Of a stretch of 64,000 nt of DNA, positions 46,678 to 57,586 are shown piece by piece. The translations under genes were made by a program, and so were the position numbers. The stretch is from Candidatus Hartigia pinicola (GTDB lineage Bacteria; Pseudomonadota; Gammaproteobacteria; Enterobacterales; Enterobacteriaceae). Each line of letters begins with the position of its first letter. Position 1 is the stretch's first letter. Under the pieces are notes generated by a model, which did not search any database, had not been told where the DNA came from, and was given only the letters and a program-made list of their open reading frames with translations. The stretch is taken from the NCBI GenBank assembly GCA_020541205.1, contig CP048208.1, positions 124,001 through 188,000 on the forward strand, written 5' to 3'.

Positions 46678-46854
46678 ATGCATCCATTCTCACACATCGT
46701 AGATCATCAGCTAAGGTTAGCAATACATGTTTATATATTTACCAGATTGGAAGAAGGTAAATTAAAAGCTAATGACTTACGTAAAGAAACATGTGTTTGG
46801 TTTTATTGAATTATTAAAGTGTTAAACATACAGATATCTAAGTGGACAGTTTAA
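46678..46854 (+). pseudogene. Relic of an unidentified gene, interrupted by one TGA
   Basis: An ATG opens MHPFSHIVDHQLRLAIHVY, continues through LEEGKLKANDLRKETCVWFY, meets TGA at 46807, and continues in frame as IIKVLNIQISKWTV to a TAA. The residues are charged and mixed, with Arg, His, Asp, Cys and Trp, unlike the Ile/Asn/Lys/Phe background of chance frames here. I do not recognise the family. There is no ribosome-binding site. It may be a gene tail or a short gene killed by a nonsense change; TGA read as Trp is not supported by other genes in the window, all of which end normally. Confidence 0.4.
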
Positions 46855-47094
46855 AGGATGAGTTTAATATATTAAACTATATTGTATAAAATAAACTATG
46901 TTGTTACAAAAAACTAATTGCTCTCTGGAATAATGTAAGCTTATTAATTTTTTTGAAATACTGAAAATGATTATCTATTATATTTTTAAATAAAATAGCT
47001 ATGTTTACTTTATCTTGTATTTTAAAAGATACATATTACGTTTTATTTTTTATAATACATTATAATAACTTCAAATAAAAAAGTATATTTTTTT

Positions 47095-47230
47095 GAACTG
47101 CGACGTCTGGTTAAGCAAGGTGAATGCAGTACTAAAGTATTTTTAATGGGATTGTTTTTTTGAGAGAAGCGCTTTTCCTTAAAACGATTGAAAATATACA
47201 ACATTGCATATGTATACTGGCATCTATTAA
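47095..47230 (+). pseudogene. Short frameshifted coding relic, unidentified
   Basis: From about 47093 the sequence translates as FELRRLVKQGECSTKVFLMG and then, after a run of seven T, continues in another frame as LREALFLKTIENIQHC. The switch at the homopolymer suggests a slipped frame in a former gene. No family was recognised. It lies on the strand opposite tadA, about 180 bases beyond the tadA stop. It could belong with the relic at 46678. Confidence 0.3.
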
Positions 47231-47410
47231 GATTATCTGTATTTTAAATTATAAGAAATAACAATTTAATACATTGAAATATTTTTCGTTTACTGTTGTC
47301 AATGTATGTTTTCTATTGTGACTGAATAGATAAAATAATGATGTTTAAAAAGATTCTGAGTATTTTTTTAGGAGATTTTATTTGTGAATTTTGTTAAAAC
47401 TTGAAGAAAT

Positions 47411-47896
47411 TTAATTAGATAAATGTTGTATTTTTTTTCTCCGTCGAATCTTAAAAAAAGTACGTAGTATTTTTGAGCAAGAATTTTCTAATACACCGCT
47501 TTTTACTTTAATATAATGATTCAATCCAGGGCGATTTATAATATTAATAAATGAACCACAAGCTCCGGTTTTAAAGTCTTTTGCACCGTATACTAATCGA
47601 CATATTCTGCTATGAATTATTGCTCCTGCACACATAATACAAGGCTCTAAAGTAACATATAGAGTAGTATGTAGAAAACGGTAGTTTTTTAAAACAACAC
47701 CTGCTTTTTGTAAAGCTATAATTTCAGCATGAGCGGTGGGATCGTGATTTTTAATTGAACAATTCCATCCAGATGCTATTAATTGGTTGTTGTTAACAAG
47801 TAATGCCCCAACTGGGATTTCGCCAGAATCTTGAGCACGCCGTGCTAATTCTAAAGATTGCGTCATCCAATATAGATCAAATTTTTCTTGTATCAC
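47411..47896 (-). CDS. tadA: tRNA-specific adenosine deaminase TadA
   Basis: Converts the wobble A34 of tRNA-Arg(ACG) to inosine; essential in most bacteria. It has 161 residues (E. coli 167). The deaminase zinc site is HAE in PTAHAEIIAL near 57-59 and PCIMCAG near 87-92; the substrate loop KTGACGS is present. The start is GTG with AGAGG five bases upstream; the first Met in sequence is codon 11. In E. coli it lies a few genes from acpS, as it does here. Confidence 0.96.
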   Translation of the reverse strand: MIQEKFDLYWMTQSLELARRAQDSGEIPVGALLVNNNQLIASGWNCSIKNHDPTAHAEIIALQKAGVVLKNYRFLHTTLYVTLEPCIMCAGAIIHSRICRLVYGAKDFKTGACGSFINIINRPGLNHYIKVKSGVLENSCSKILRTFFKIRRRKKIQHLSN

Positions 47897-50800
47897 ATTT
47901 ACCTCTAACTATATAATTTTACATGGACTATCACTCAATATCAGTGTGAGTGCAATCTTAATTTGTACTTAAATAATTCCGCTATGTTTGATAAAAATAT
48001 TACGCGTACAAATTAACAGTAGGATATATATAAATATCTATCATGAAAATTTAAAAGAAAGATTTTGTAAAATAGTTCATGTAATATTATGTTTCAACGT
48101 AATTGTTTCATACATTTTATTTTGTAAAATATATTTAAAGACCGGAGAAAAATCAAAAATGCTTTTAATATATTACATTGTTTATTATAAAAAATTTAAT
48201 ATATATCTTTATTAGTATACTTTATAAAATATTTATACTATTTTATATTCTCACAAGTAATTTTTAGTAAAATATGTTTTAAATATTTTCCTATAAAAGT
48301 AGTATTTATTACTGTTCAAACATTAGAATAAGAACGTTTGAAATAGAGTTAAAACTTTTGTAAAACGCGATAAATATCATGAACGCTCTGTGTATTATCA
48401 ATAGTAAAATGCGAATAACATGTTCGTGAATATAGAGGGACAAAACGTATAAAAAAGAATCGTATCTATAATAACTATAATGTTCGTAAAAATTTCCGGA
48501 ATTAAATAATAGATTATAGTATATGTTGCAGTATAACTTGATTAATTTGTAGTGAATACGGTAGTGTAATATATAGAAAAATCCTAATACTTTTAGACTG
48601 AACAAGAAATTAATCTGTATAAAGCATTATAAAATAATAGGTTATATATAGAACATGATTCTAGAATGATATGTGTTTGGCAGTGTTTGTATAATCATTG
48701 TTAGCACGAGTTATTATACGTTTTATATTAATCACTGAACTTTAAGAGATAAATCATTATAGTTATGTTAGATTGAATAAAAAATATAATTAATATATAT
48801 AGCATTTCGCTAAAGTCTATCAATATCTATTTTAGTTTATTGATTGAATATTTAATTTTTCTGTTGCTTAGGAAAAGATGTGATAGAGATTTAAAATAGG
48901 TGTAATTGTTAAGGTAGCAATATAACTTGACAGATAAGTGACAATCAATTAATGTATATCAAACAAATATAAACATAAAGTTTTCGGTGTGTTAAATAAA
49001 GTGTTAACTATAATGTAAAGTATTTTCTTAAGTTGACTACAATAGTCTTCATGTGCGTAGGGAGCGCTTTGTGTTAAATATATAGCACACAATCTTACTA
49101 TTTTGAATTTTGTAAACTTTTATAAATCTTATTAGAATAATACATAAAGTCAGCGTAGTCTTAGTAACCAAAGTAAAATAAAACACGTATTATAAAATAT
49201 GCTTAAGTAATATGAAAAATACAGTTTTACAATCTCATGGCGTTAAGACACGGTTATACAATTAATTTTATATCAAAAGATTATTTATTTTAATGGAGTT
49301 ATATTTGAAACCAATATAACTTAGTCAGTTTAAATATTTAAGATTTGAAAATTTTGAATATGTTATTATCATCACTGTCATGTGTAAATATTAGTACCAT
49401 CAATATTTTTATTTATCTAGAGGATATGTTATAATGATGGTATGATTTTAAATATAATGTTATTTTATATAATAATTCAGTATGTATACCTTATAGAAGT
49501 ATAAATAAAGCATATATTTTAATGTTTTAAGATATAAATTTGTAATTATAGATAAATATTTAATTACAATAACTAATTTTAATTAAAAAATAAAAATTGT
49601 TTATTTGACTGATGAAATATGACAATTAAGTGATAGTATTTATTATTTTTTATATAATATAATATAATATTATATAACAATAAATATTACTTTAATATTC
49701 ATTCAATAATATTATATAAATATAATTTAAGTTAATTTTTAATAATATTTAAAAATTCAATTCATGAGATGTCTGTAATTAAAAAATTATTTTTATATAA
49801 TAAATAAAAATTAATTTCATTTAGAGTTCGTATATTTCACTATAATAATTTTTCTGTACTAAAAATTAGTATAATAATTAAAATTATTTAATAAGTAATT
49901 ATTTTAAAAAATAATCAAAGAATGTCATAAACTAAAATATAAAATGTATTATTATAAAAATAAGTTAATTTAATATGAAATTCTTTCACTTAAAAAGTAA
50001 TTACAGGGAGTGTTATTAACTATTTTATCTATTCATAGATAAAATAATACTTTTACTCCTCTAAAGAGATGAACTGAATATATATAAATGAAAATATAAA
50101 AAATAATGAACTTGATCTTAGTAATTAAATTTAAAAAAATGCATACTAAATTTTTTCATAAACATATTATATGTTGTAATTAACTTACATAACAATAAGT
50201 TATATTTAATAAACCATAAAATCAGTTATGAAATATCTTTCTAGTAATTTACTGTTTTTGATAAAATGTAAAGTAAATGAAAGATAAGTATTTGATCATT
50301 TTATATTTACTAACTATCGATTTCGTTATACTGCATCTAAACTATTTTTATTGAAATCATAATATCTTATGAGGTATTAAAATAATCAAATATTTTCATA
50401 ATCTCGGTTTAATAATTTGTAGAAGAAATCAATAGTATATAAAAGTATTACTGCTATTATTTTCTCAAAAATATTAATGTTATAAACATAAAAATCTTAA
50501 AAAGATATTTTTATAATTTTGTAATGATAACAAAGAATTAATATTTATTTTATCTCAATTCTGTATTCAAGGTTAAACGTTTTTACTTTATTGCATCATG
50601 TTTGATTTTATTTGATAATTACATAAGTTCTTATACTTTACAGAAAGTAATACTTGAATTACATGATTATTGACTGACTGTATAATGCATTTCATTAGAG
50701 TATTTTACTTCATTTATAAAGACTTTTATCTTACAAGAGTGATATGCTCTTTATATGACACTTTAATTATTTATTGGAATCCATAATTTTGCATGGATTA

Positions 50801-50947
50801 TACTTGTAATAAATATTAAAATATTTTATCTTGATTTTCATGATTAACTGTTGTAATAAGTAGAATGATATAAAATTTTAAAATTTATTGATATTTTATG
50901 AAGAAATGCTGCCGAACAGTAGAAGCTTTTTTATTTTCAAAGAAAGG
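47897..50947. other. 3 kb gap between tadA and acpS
   Basis: E. coli has yfhB (pgpC), yfhH and yfhL here. No remnant was recognised. Two open frames (75 codons + at 47988, 98 codons - at 48309) start with TTG, lack ribosome-binding sites and are Tyr/Ile/Leu-rich; I treat them as chance. From 49.5 to 50.5 kb the sequence is nearly pure A/T with ATAAT-type runs. Confidence 0.55.
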
Positions 50948-51343
50948 TTATAAGGTATAATGCAAACTTTCAATGATCACTGTTGAAACAGCATAATTTC
51001 GTTCGTCTGTGATCGAAACATAAAAATTCGTAGCTTTGATATATTTAGCAAGTTTTTTTGCTTCACCTGTTAAATTAAGAATTGGCTTTCCTAATTTATC
51101 ATTACTTACTTCAAATTGATTAAAAGCCAATCCTTTGCTTATTCCTTTACCTAAAGCTTTAGCTGCAGCTTCCTTAACTGCTAATCTTTTAGCAAGAAAA
51201 TGCGCAGGCTTGGGTTGTTTTTGAAATTGTTTAAACTCATTTTGAGTTAATATGCGCTTAGCTAAGTTATTTGTAGAGCGTTTTAGTGATCTTTCGATTC
51301 GAGAAATTTCAACAATATCTGTACCGAGACCGATAATAGCCAT
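50948..51343 (-). CDS. acpS: Holo-[acyl-carrier-protein] synthase
   Basis: Transfers the 4'-phosphopantetheine arm of CoA to apo-ACP, switching on fatty-acid synthesis. It has 131 residues (E. coli 126). The Mg site is at [13 protein letters not shown] (Asp near 8) and [17 protein letters not shown] (Glu near 58); GLAFNQFEV and [10 protein letters not shown] close the domain. Its ATG overlaps the pdxJ stop by one base (TAATG), so it is translationally coupled to pdxJ as in E. coli. Confidence 0.97.
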   Translation of the reverse strand: MAIIGLGTDIVEISRIERSLKRSTNNLAKRILTQNEFKQFQKQPKPAHFLAKRLAVKEAAAKALGKGISKGLAFNQFEVSNDKLGKPILNLTGEAKKLAKYIKATNFYVSITDERNYAVSTVIIESLHYTL

Positions 51344-52074
51344 TAATAACGTGCTTCTTTAAGTAGTATTTTCATATCTGACACTGCTGTAGATAAGCCA
51401 CTAAATAGTGCTCTTCCAATGATCGCATGTCCGATGTTTAACTCATAAATTTCGGGTAATAACGCGATGTGTTTTACATTATGGTAGGTTAGACCATGTC
51501 CTGCATTGACTTGTAAGCCTTTATTTGCAGCATAAGTAACGCTATTACGAATGCGATATAACTCATTTTTTTTCTCTTGTTCGGTTTTTGCGTCTGCATA
51601 AGTACCGGTATGAATCTCGACACAATGCGCACCTGTTGCGTGTGCAGCGTCAATTTGAGCATGATCAGCATTAATGAATAATGAAACTTGAATCCCTTCT
51701 GTTGATAAACAATTCACTACTTCAGTAAGTGTTTCATATTGATTTTTAACATCAAGTCCCCCTTCTGTTGTAACTTCTTCACGATTTTCAGGTACTAAGC
51801 AACATAATGCAGGTTTCAAATGGCATGCAATTTTAATCATTTCTTCAGTCGCTGCTATTTCAAGATTCATGTGTGTTTGTATAGTACATTTTAACACCTC
51901 AAGATCGCTATCTGTAATATGGCGACGATCTTCACGTAAATGCACAGTAATACCGTCAGCGCCGGCTTGCTCTGCAATAAATGCTGCTTGTACAGGATTG
52001 GGATACTGAGTACCTCTGGCATTTCTTATTGTCGCAATATGATCAATATTAACGCCTAAAAAAAGTTCAGTCAT
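51343..52074 (-). CDS. pdxJ: Pyridoxine 5'-phosphate synthase
   Basis: TIM-barrel enzyme that condenses deoxyxylulose 5-phosphate (from Dxs) with 3-amino-2-oxopropyl phosphate to give PNP, the ring-forming step of vitamin B6 synthesis. It has 243 residues, the same as E. coli. [67 protein letters not shown] and [12 protein letters not shown] are all present. SLFIDAD of E. coli reads SLFINAD. GAGGAAT precedes the ATG. Its substrate comes from Dxs in this same window. Confidence 0.97.
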   Translation of the reverse strand: MTELFLGVNIDHIATIRNARGTQYPNPVQAAFIAEQAGADGITVHLREDRRHITDSDLEVLKCTIQTHMNLEIAATEEMIKIACHLKPALCCLVPENREEVTTEGGLDVKNQYETLTEVVNCLSTEGIQVSLFINADHAQIDAAHATGAHCVEIHTGTYADAKTEQEKKNELYRIRNSVTYAANKGLQVNAGHGLTYHNVKHIALLPEIYELNIGHAIIGRALFSGLSTAVSDMKILLKEARY

Positions 52075-53715
52075 ATTTATTCCTCAGAAATATTATAAAC
52101 ATAAGCATATTTTATACTTTCTATTCTACTACAGTGGAAAACTTTATAGGAATAAATTTTTATAAATGCGAGAATGAATCAAAGTTTTATATTAATTTTT
52201 AGGTATATTATATAAGTTTAAAAAATGATTTTTAACACAATACAAGATATTAGAATTTTATTAAGATTATTTTAAAAAAATATCAATGAATATGACATTT
52301 AATGTTATTGGAGAACGTGGAGTGACCAAGTAAACAAAATTTTATAATTTTAAGTGTGTCACCGCTGTAAATGTTTTTTAAAGTGTTTCAAGTAATATTA
52401 TCTGCATATTGCTTTTTAGACAAAATTATTTTAATAACGTATATCAAGAAATACTTACATATATTAAACATTTTTTAATGACTCAGAGTAATACCTTATT
52501 AGGAAGTTAATTTGGATAAGGTGTATTACTGCATTGCAGTATATCTGCAAAAAATTTTTAATTAAATATAATCACAGTGATTTTTTAAAAAGAGTCATTA
52601 TCATTATTATGTAAAATATTATAACATTAGATAGAAATAATACTGATAAAACATTATTAGATAATATTTATATAATATACTAGAGAAGAAATTATAACAC
52701 TTCTATGTCGTTAACGTCATAAGTTTAAGGAGAGCTTTTACGCGGTTAGAGGTTGACAATGTCTTGTTTTATCTAGAAAATATTTTCGATATTCAGAAAA
52801 CTGTAATAGTCAATAATTGATGAGAGCTTTATGACTGTGGCATTTATGTTTTCTTGTCATGTAAACTCATTGAATAAGATCTTATGCTACAAATAGTATT
52901 TTTGGTCTAACATATTTACTTTTCTTATATAATTGATGTAATGATACAGAAATAAAATATTATTACTTTAAGTGATGAGTTATAATATTATTAATGTAGT
53001 GAACAACTATAAAATTTATCTTAAGAAGTAAAGCATTATTGAACAGTGGAAATAGTTATAAGCTGGTATTGAAGAAAAACATTATTATGCTATAATTTAT
53101 TTTATATCTTCGATATTTGAAATTAACGAATGGTTTTTATTTTTTATGTATTCAAAAAAATAGCGTTAACTATAAAAGTATTAATGAGAAGTGGACACAA
53201 AAAAAACTGCAGAGAACATTTTTAACAAGGCACTACTATTCCACTGCGTTGTGTAATTTTAGTTTCTTTTCACTTCTTTATTTTTGTTTTTTATGGAATT
53301 ATTAACAGTACTTAAAATTTATGGTAGTTATTAGTGATCATTTAAGTATAGGTAAATGATTTGAGTTCTTTTAGTTTGTAAAATAGCTTCTTAATTCACT
53401 TGATAAAAATATCTTTCGATCTATTGTTCTTAAAATAGAGTAACTCACTAGGTTATTTTCTATTTAAATAAATGGATAAATAAAAATTCTAATTCTAGAA
53501 TTTAGTTGGTTTTAATTTATCTTAGGTGAAATTAATGATATTAATCTAATGGTATATCACTGTATAGGCTAAAGTCATGGAATATTATTTTGTATGAGCG
53601 GAATTTTATGTAAAATATAAAAATTAGTAATTTTTTAATAATTTATAGCATTTGGTAGTGTAGTAAATCTATATAAAATATTGATTTTTTAAACAATTTA
53701 AAAGAAGATATTACA
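52075..53715. other. 1.6 kb divergent gap between pdxJ and lepA
   Basis: Left genes run left and right genes run right, so promoters of both units should lie here, but I cannot place them. It is also the junction of an inversion relative to E. coli. No gene recognised; the 62-codon TTG frame at 53117 has no ribosome-binding site. A 15-base palindrome-like TACTGCA-T-TGCAGTA lies near 52534. Confidence 0.5.
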
Positions 53716-55515
53716 TTGAAAATCAATAATATAAGAAATTTCTCTGTTATTGCTCACGTTAATCATGGTAAATCCACTTTATCTGACAGAATTATCCAGA
53801 TTTGTGGTGGTTTAACAGATAGAGAAATGGCAGATCAGGTTTTAGATTCTATGGATTTAGAACGTGAGCGTGGAATTACTATTAAAGCACAGAGTGTAAC
53901 TCTTAATTATCATGCAGTGAATGGTGAAATTTATCAGCTAAATTTTATTGATACCCCAGGTCACGTTGATTTTAGTTATGAAGTTTCACGATCTTTAGCT
54001 GCTTGTGAAGGAGCCTTATTAGTTGTTGATGCGGGGAAAGGCGTTGAAGCACAAACACTGGCGAATTGTTATACTGCGATTGAAATGAATTTAGAAGTTG
54101 TTCCTGTACTGAATAAAATTGATTTACCTTCCGCTGATCCTGATCGTGTTTCGGATGAAATAGAGGATATAATCGGTATTCATGCGAGTGATGCAGTATG
54201 TTGCTCTGCAAAAATAGGTATTGGTATTCAAGAAGTTATTGAAAGATTAATTCAAAAAATACCCTGTCCAAAAGGAAATGCAAATTCTCCTTTGCAAGCT
54301 TTAATTATTGACTCTTGGTTTGATAACTATCTAGGTGTTGTATCACTTGTTCGCATTAAAAATGGAACTCTACGTAAAGGTGATAAGCTGAAAGTGATGA
54401 GCACTGATCAAACGTATACTACTGACCGTTTAGGTGTTTTTACGCCAAAACAAATTGATCGTGACATCTTACATTGTGGTGAGGTTGGTTGGTTGGTCTG
54501 TTCGATTAAAGATATTACTGGTGCACCAGTAGGTGATACATTAACAGGTGCTAATAATCCAACAGATAAAGCGTTACCGGGATGTAAAAAAGTTAAACCA
54601 CAAGTTTATGCAGGTTTATTTCCTATTAATTCAGATGATTATGAATCCTTTCGAGATGCGCTTGGTAAACTAAGTTTAAATGACTCGTCACTTTTTTATG
54701 AACCAGAAACATCAAGTTCACTCGGTTTAGGTTTTCGTTGTGGCTTTCTTGGCTTACTACACATGGAAATTATTCAAGAACGTTTAGAACGTGAATATAA
54801 CTTAAACCTGATTACTACAGCTCCTACAGTGGTTTATGAAGTACAACAAATAAATAGTGAAATTATATTTGTTGATTGCCCTACAAAACTTCCATCATTA
54901 AATAATATTAAAGAGTTGCGTGAACCAATTGCTGAATGTCATATCTTGGTTCCAAAAGAATATTTAGGCAATGTTATTACACTTTGCATTGAAAAACGCG
55001 GGATTCAGAAAAATATACTTTATCATGGTAATCAAGTATCACTAACTTATGAGATTCCAATGTCAGAAGTTGTTTTAGATTTATTTGATCGATTAAAATC
55101 AACATCTCGTGGTTACGCTTCGTTAGATTATATGTTTAAGTGTTTTCAAATTTCAGATATGGTTAGAGTTGATGTAATGATTAACGGTGAGCATATTGAT
55201 GCGTTATCTTTGATTACTCATCGAGAAAAATCACAGTATCGTGGTCGTGACTTAGTTGAAAAAATGAAAACATTAATTCCTCGACAGCAATTTGATATTG
55301 CAATTCAAGCAGTGATAGGAAACCATATTATTGCTCGTTCTACAATTAAGCAGTTGCGTAAAAATGTACTTGCTAAATGTTACGGCGGTGATGTTAGCCG
55401 TAAAAAGAAACTCTTGCAGAAACAAAAAGATGGTAAGAAGCGAATGAAACAGGTAGGTAATGTTGAGTTACCACAAGAAGCATTTTTAGCTCTTTTACAT
55501 GTTGGTAAAAACTAG
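53716..55515 (+). CDS. lepA: Elongation factor 4 (LepA)
   Basis: Ribosome-dependent translational GTPase that acts on initiation or back-translocation under stress. It has 599 residues, the same as E. coli, starting at TTG (MKINNIRNF). G-motifs: G1 near 13-20, DTPGH, NKID and SAK are present, followed by the EF-G-like domains and the LepA-specific C-terminal domain ([28 protein letters not shown]). Oddity: G1, usually AHIDHGKST, reads AHVNHGKST; Asn16 (AAT at 53761) replaces an Asp that is almost invariant in translational GTPases. The frame is otherwise perfect, and lepB follows after 20 bases. Confidence 0.97.
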   Translation: MKINNIRNFSVIAHVNHGKSTLSDRIIQICGGLTDREMADQVLDSMDLERERGITIKAQSVTLNYHAVNGEIYQLNFIDTPGHVDFSYEVSRSLAACEGALLVVDAGKGVEAQTLANCYTAIEMNLEVVPVLNKIDLPSADPDRVSDEIEDIIGIHASDAVCCSAKIGIGIQEVIERLIQKIPCPKGNANSPLQALIIDSWFDNYLGVVSLVRIKNGTLRKGDKLKVMSTDQTYTTDRLGVFTPKQIDRDILHCGEVGWLVCSIKDITGAPVGDTLTGANNPTDKALPGCKKVKPQVYAGLFPINSDDYESFRDALGKLSLNDSSLFYEPETSSSLGLGFRCGFLGLLHMEIIQERLEREYNLNLITTAPTVVYEVQQINSEIIFVDCPTKLPSLNNIKELREPIAECHILVPKEYLGNVITLCIEKRGIQKNILYHGNQVSLTYEIPMSEVVLDLFDRLKSTSRGYASLDYMFKCFQISDMVRVDVMINGEHIDALSLITHREKSQYRGRDLVEKMKTLIPRQQFDIAIQAVIGNHIIARSTIKQLRKNVLAKCYGGDVSRKKKLLQKQKDGKKRMKQVGNVELPQEAFLALLHVGKN

Positions 55516-55535
55516 TGAAATTATAAGGAATCTCA

Positions 55536-56504
55536 ATGGCGAATACTTTTGCCTTAATTTTAACCCTTAGTACATTTATAACAGGGGTTATTTGGTGTTT
55601 GGACCGTTTTAAGTTTTCGCCTAAACGGAAGAGAAATCTAAAAAAAATTAAGGAAAAAAATCAATATTCGCTAATTTTGTATAAAACAAAAAATGTTGTA
55701 CGTCGCCCATTATGGGTTGAAATCGGATCTTCAATGTTTCCTGTATTAGCTGTTGTGTTCGTAGTGCGTTCATTTATTTATGAACCTTTTCAAATTCCAT
55801 CTGGGTCTATGATGCCAACATTGTTAGTTGGTGATTTCATATTAGTTGAAAAATTTTCATATGCTTTGAAAAATCCGATAACACATACTACTTTTATTAA
55901 AACAGGTAAACCTTCTCGTGGTGATATCGCAGTATTTAAATATCCTAAAAATCCGAATGTTGATTTTGTAAAACGTATTATTGGTTTACCGGGCGACAAA
56001 ATTGTTTATAATCCAGATTTGAAAGAATTAATTATTTATCCTAATTGTTCAGATAATAATTGTACACAGCACTTACCAATTATCTATACTGAACTTTTAC
56101 CAAGTAAATGGACAATGTTCTTTAATCAAGACTCTTTTAGTGAAAATCAAATTAGTAACTATGAAGTTCCTATTGATCAAGAAATTCCTAGTAATGCGTT
56201 ACGTCAGTATGAAAAAAGTGAAAAACTTGATATAGTGGAGCATCAGATCTTAATTATTCGTCAGGCATTCACTGAATCGCTTTATGTTCAATCAAATATG
56301 CCAACTAATGAATGGATTGTACCTGACAAACATTTTTTTATGATGGGCGATGGAAGAGATAATAGCTCAGATAGTCGTATGTGGGGATTTGTTCCTGAAA
56401 AGAATATAGTGGGTCGCGTTGTATTTATTTGGTTAAGTTTAGAGAAACAAGAGAAAAAATGGCCGACTGGAATACGATTTACTCGTATTGGCCCATTAGT
56501 TTAA
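55536..56504 (+). CDS. lepB: Signal peptidase I
   Basis: Membrane-bound Ser/Lys protease that removes signal peptides of Sec and Tat substrates on the periplasmic side. It has 322 residues (E. coli 324). Two N-terminal helices (about 4-22 and 63-82) flank a basic cytosolic loop; the catalytic Ser91 is in PSGSMMPTL and Lys146 in VKRIIGLPGDK; GDGRDNSSDSR.WGFVP closes the fold. ATG is preceded by AAGGA. It works with SecDF, whose genes lie at the start of the window. Confidence 0.97.
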   Translation: MANTFALILTLSTFITGVIWCLDRFKFSPKRKRNLKKIKEKNQYSLILYKTKNVVRRPLWVEIGSSMFPVLAVVFVVRSFIYEPFQIPSGSMMPTLLVGDFILVEKFSYALKNPITHTTFIKTGKPSRGDIAVFKYPKNPNVDFVKRIIGLPGDKIVYNPDLKELIIYPNCSDNNCTQHLPIIYTELLPSKWTMFFNQDSFSENQISNYEVPIDQEIPSNALRQYEKSEKLDIVEHQILIIRQAFTESLYVQSNMPTNEWIVPDKHFFMMGDGRDNSSDSRMWGFVPEKNIVGRVVFIWLSLEKQEKKWPTGIRFTRIGPLV

Positions 56505-56905
56505 TCATTGTATTGTATATCTCTTGATTATTGTAGTTTGATTCTAGAAAATAGCAAAGATAAGTAAGTATGAAAAGCATGGATGTATTACATTACTCAA
56601 ATAGTCGTTAGACTATACTGAATAGTTTATATAATTTTTAGCATAGTTAGTTTTTTGGATTGTATATGACAAACATGATAAAAAATATTATTTATTTTAT
56701 ATTATTAAATATATTTAATTTATATCAATTAGTTTGTAAAGGATTTAAAATTTTTACCAATCAACTAATTTTTGTTTTTTAGATGAATTCTTTGCATCAA
56801 GTACAGTTGAATAACATTAAGGAGTTAGTGCAAACGTCACAGTTTTGTATTTTACAGGTCTGTTATTTGCGCTTCTTGTAAATTAGAAAAAATAGTTTGG
56901 CTCAC
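56505..56905 (+). other. 0.4 kb leader region before rnc
   Basis: Longer than a usual intra-operon gap. In E. coli the rnc leader carries an RNase III-cut stem that autoregulates rnc-era. I see no long perfect stem here. TAAGGAG at 56818 precedes a GTG by only three bases and an 17-codon frame, too close to be convincing. The last bases before rnc (TTGGCTCAC) resemble the E. coli leader. Confidence 0.4.
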
Positions 56906-57586
56906 ATGAATCCTTATTTACTTAAAAAAGTACAACGTAAAATTGGCTATGATTTTAATCAATATGAGTTATTGATTAAGGCTCTTACACACCGTAGCGC
57001 AAGCAGCCAACATAATGAACGTTTAGAATTTCTAGGGGATGCTATTTTAAATTTTGTAATTGCAAATGACTTATATTACCGATTTCCTACAGCGGATGAA
57101 GGAGATCTTAGTCGTATGAGAGCCACTCTTGTGCGTGGAAATACGTTGGTAGAACTTGCTCGTGAATTTGAACTTGGTGAATCTTTATATTTAGGGCCAG
57201 GAGAATTTAAAAGTGGTGGTTTCCGTCGTGAATCTATACTCGCTAATACAGTAGAAGCATTGATTGGTAGCATTTTTCTTGATAGTAATATTCAAGTCAT
57301 AGAAAAAATTATTCTTGATTGGTATCATACTAGGTTGGATAATATTAGTCTGAGTAACAAGCAAAAAGATCCAAAGACAAGATTACAAGAATATTTACAA
57401 GGGAAGCATATACCTTTACCTAACTACATAATAGTACAGGTTCGCGGTGAAGCTCATGATCAAGAATTTACGATTCACTGCGAGATTAGTGGTATAGATC
57501 AATTAATTGATGGTGTAGGTTCAAGTCGCCGTAAAGCTGAACAAGCCTCAGCAGAGCAAGCATTAAAAATTCTGGAGATTGAATGA
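56906..57586 (+). CDS. rnc: Ribonuclease III
   Basis: Double-strand-specific endoribonuclease for rRNA and mRNA processing. The ATG at 56906 matches E. coli (MNP) and gives 226 residues, the same length; a TTG three codons earlier is not needed. The nuclease signature [11 protein letters not shown] has E38, E41 and D45 in place; E117 is in VEALIG. Oddity: D114, part of the metal site in E. coli (LADTVEA), is Asn (LANTVEA; AAT at 57245-57247). The C-terminal dsRNA-binding domain ([12 protein letters not shown] ... [14 protein letters not shown]) is intact. Overlaps era by four bases. Confidence 0.97.
   Translation: MNPYLLKKVQRKIGYDFNQYELLIKALTHRSASSQHNERLEFLGDAILNFVIANDLYYRFPTADEGDLSRMRATLVRGNTLVELAREFELGESLYLGPGEFKSGGFRRESILANTVEALIGSIFLDSNIQVIEKIILDWYHTRLDNISLSNKQKDPKTRLQEYLQGKHIPLPNYIIVQVRGEAHDQEFTIHCEISGIDQLIDGVGSSRRKAEQASAEQALKILEIE

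Larger units (their letters stand above)
44904..47410. other. 2.5 kb gap between cptA and tadA
   Basis: Mostly stop-dense AT-rich sequence. Two short protein-like stretches near its right end (46678-46854 and 47095-47230) look like relics of one or two unidentified genes and are listed separately. Confidence 0.6.

Noticed and set aside
46807-46809. TGA read as tryptophan (recoded genetic code)
   Set aside because: Normal genes in the window use TGG for Trp, and era and others have no internal TGA, so the TGA in the relic is best taken as a nonsense mutation.
47988-48215. 75-codon + strand open frame next to tadA
   Set aside because: TTG start, no ribosome-binding site, and Ile/Lys/Tyr-rich composition typical of chance frames here.
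48309-48605. 98-codon - strand open frame in the tadA-acpS gap
   Set aside because: It starts with TTG, has no ribosome-binding site and is rich in Tyr, Ile and Leu. With roughly one codon in ten a stop in this composition, a frame of this size somewhere in 34 kb of spacer is not surprising.
53117-53305. 62-codon frame upstream of lepA
   Set aside because: TTG start without a ribosome-binding site; not similar to RseC or a leader peptide.
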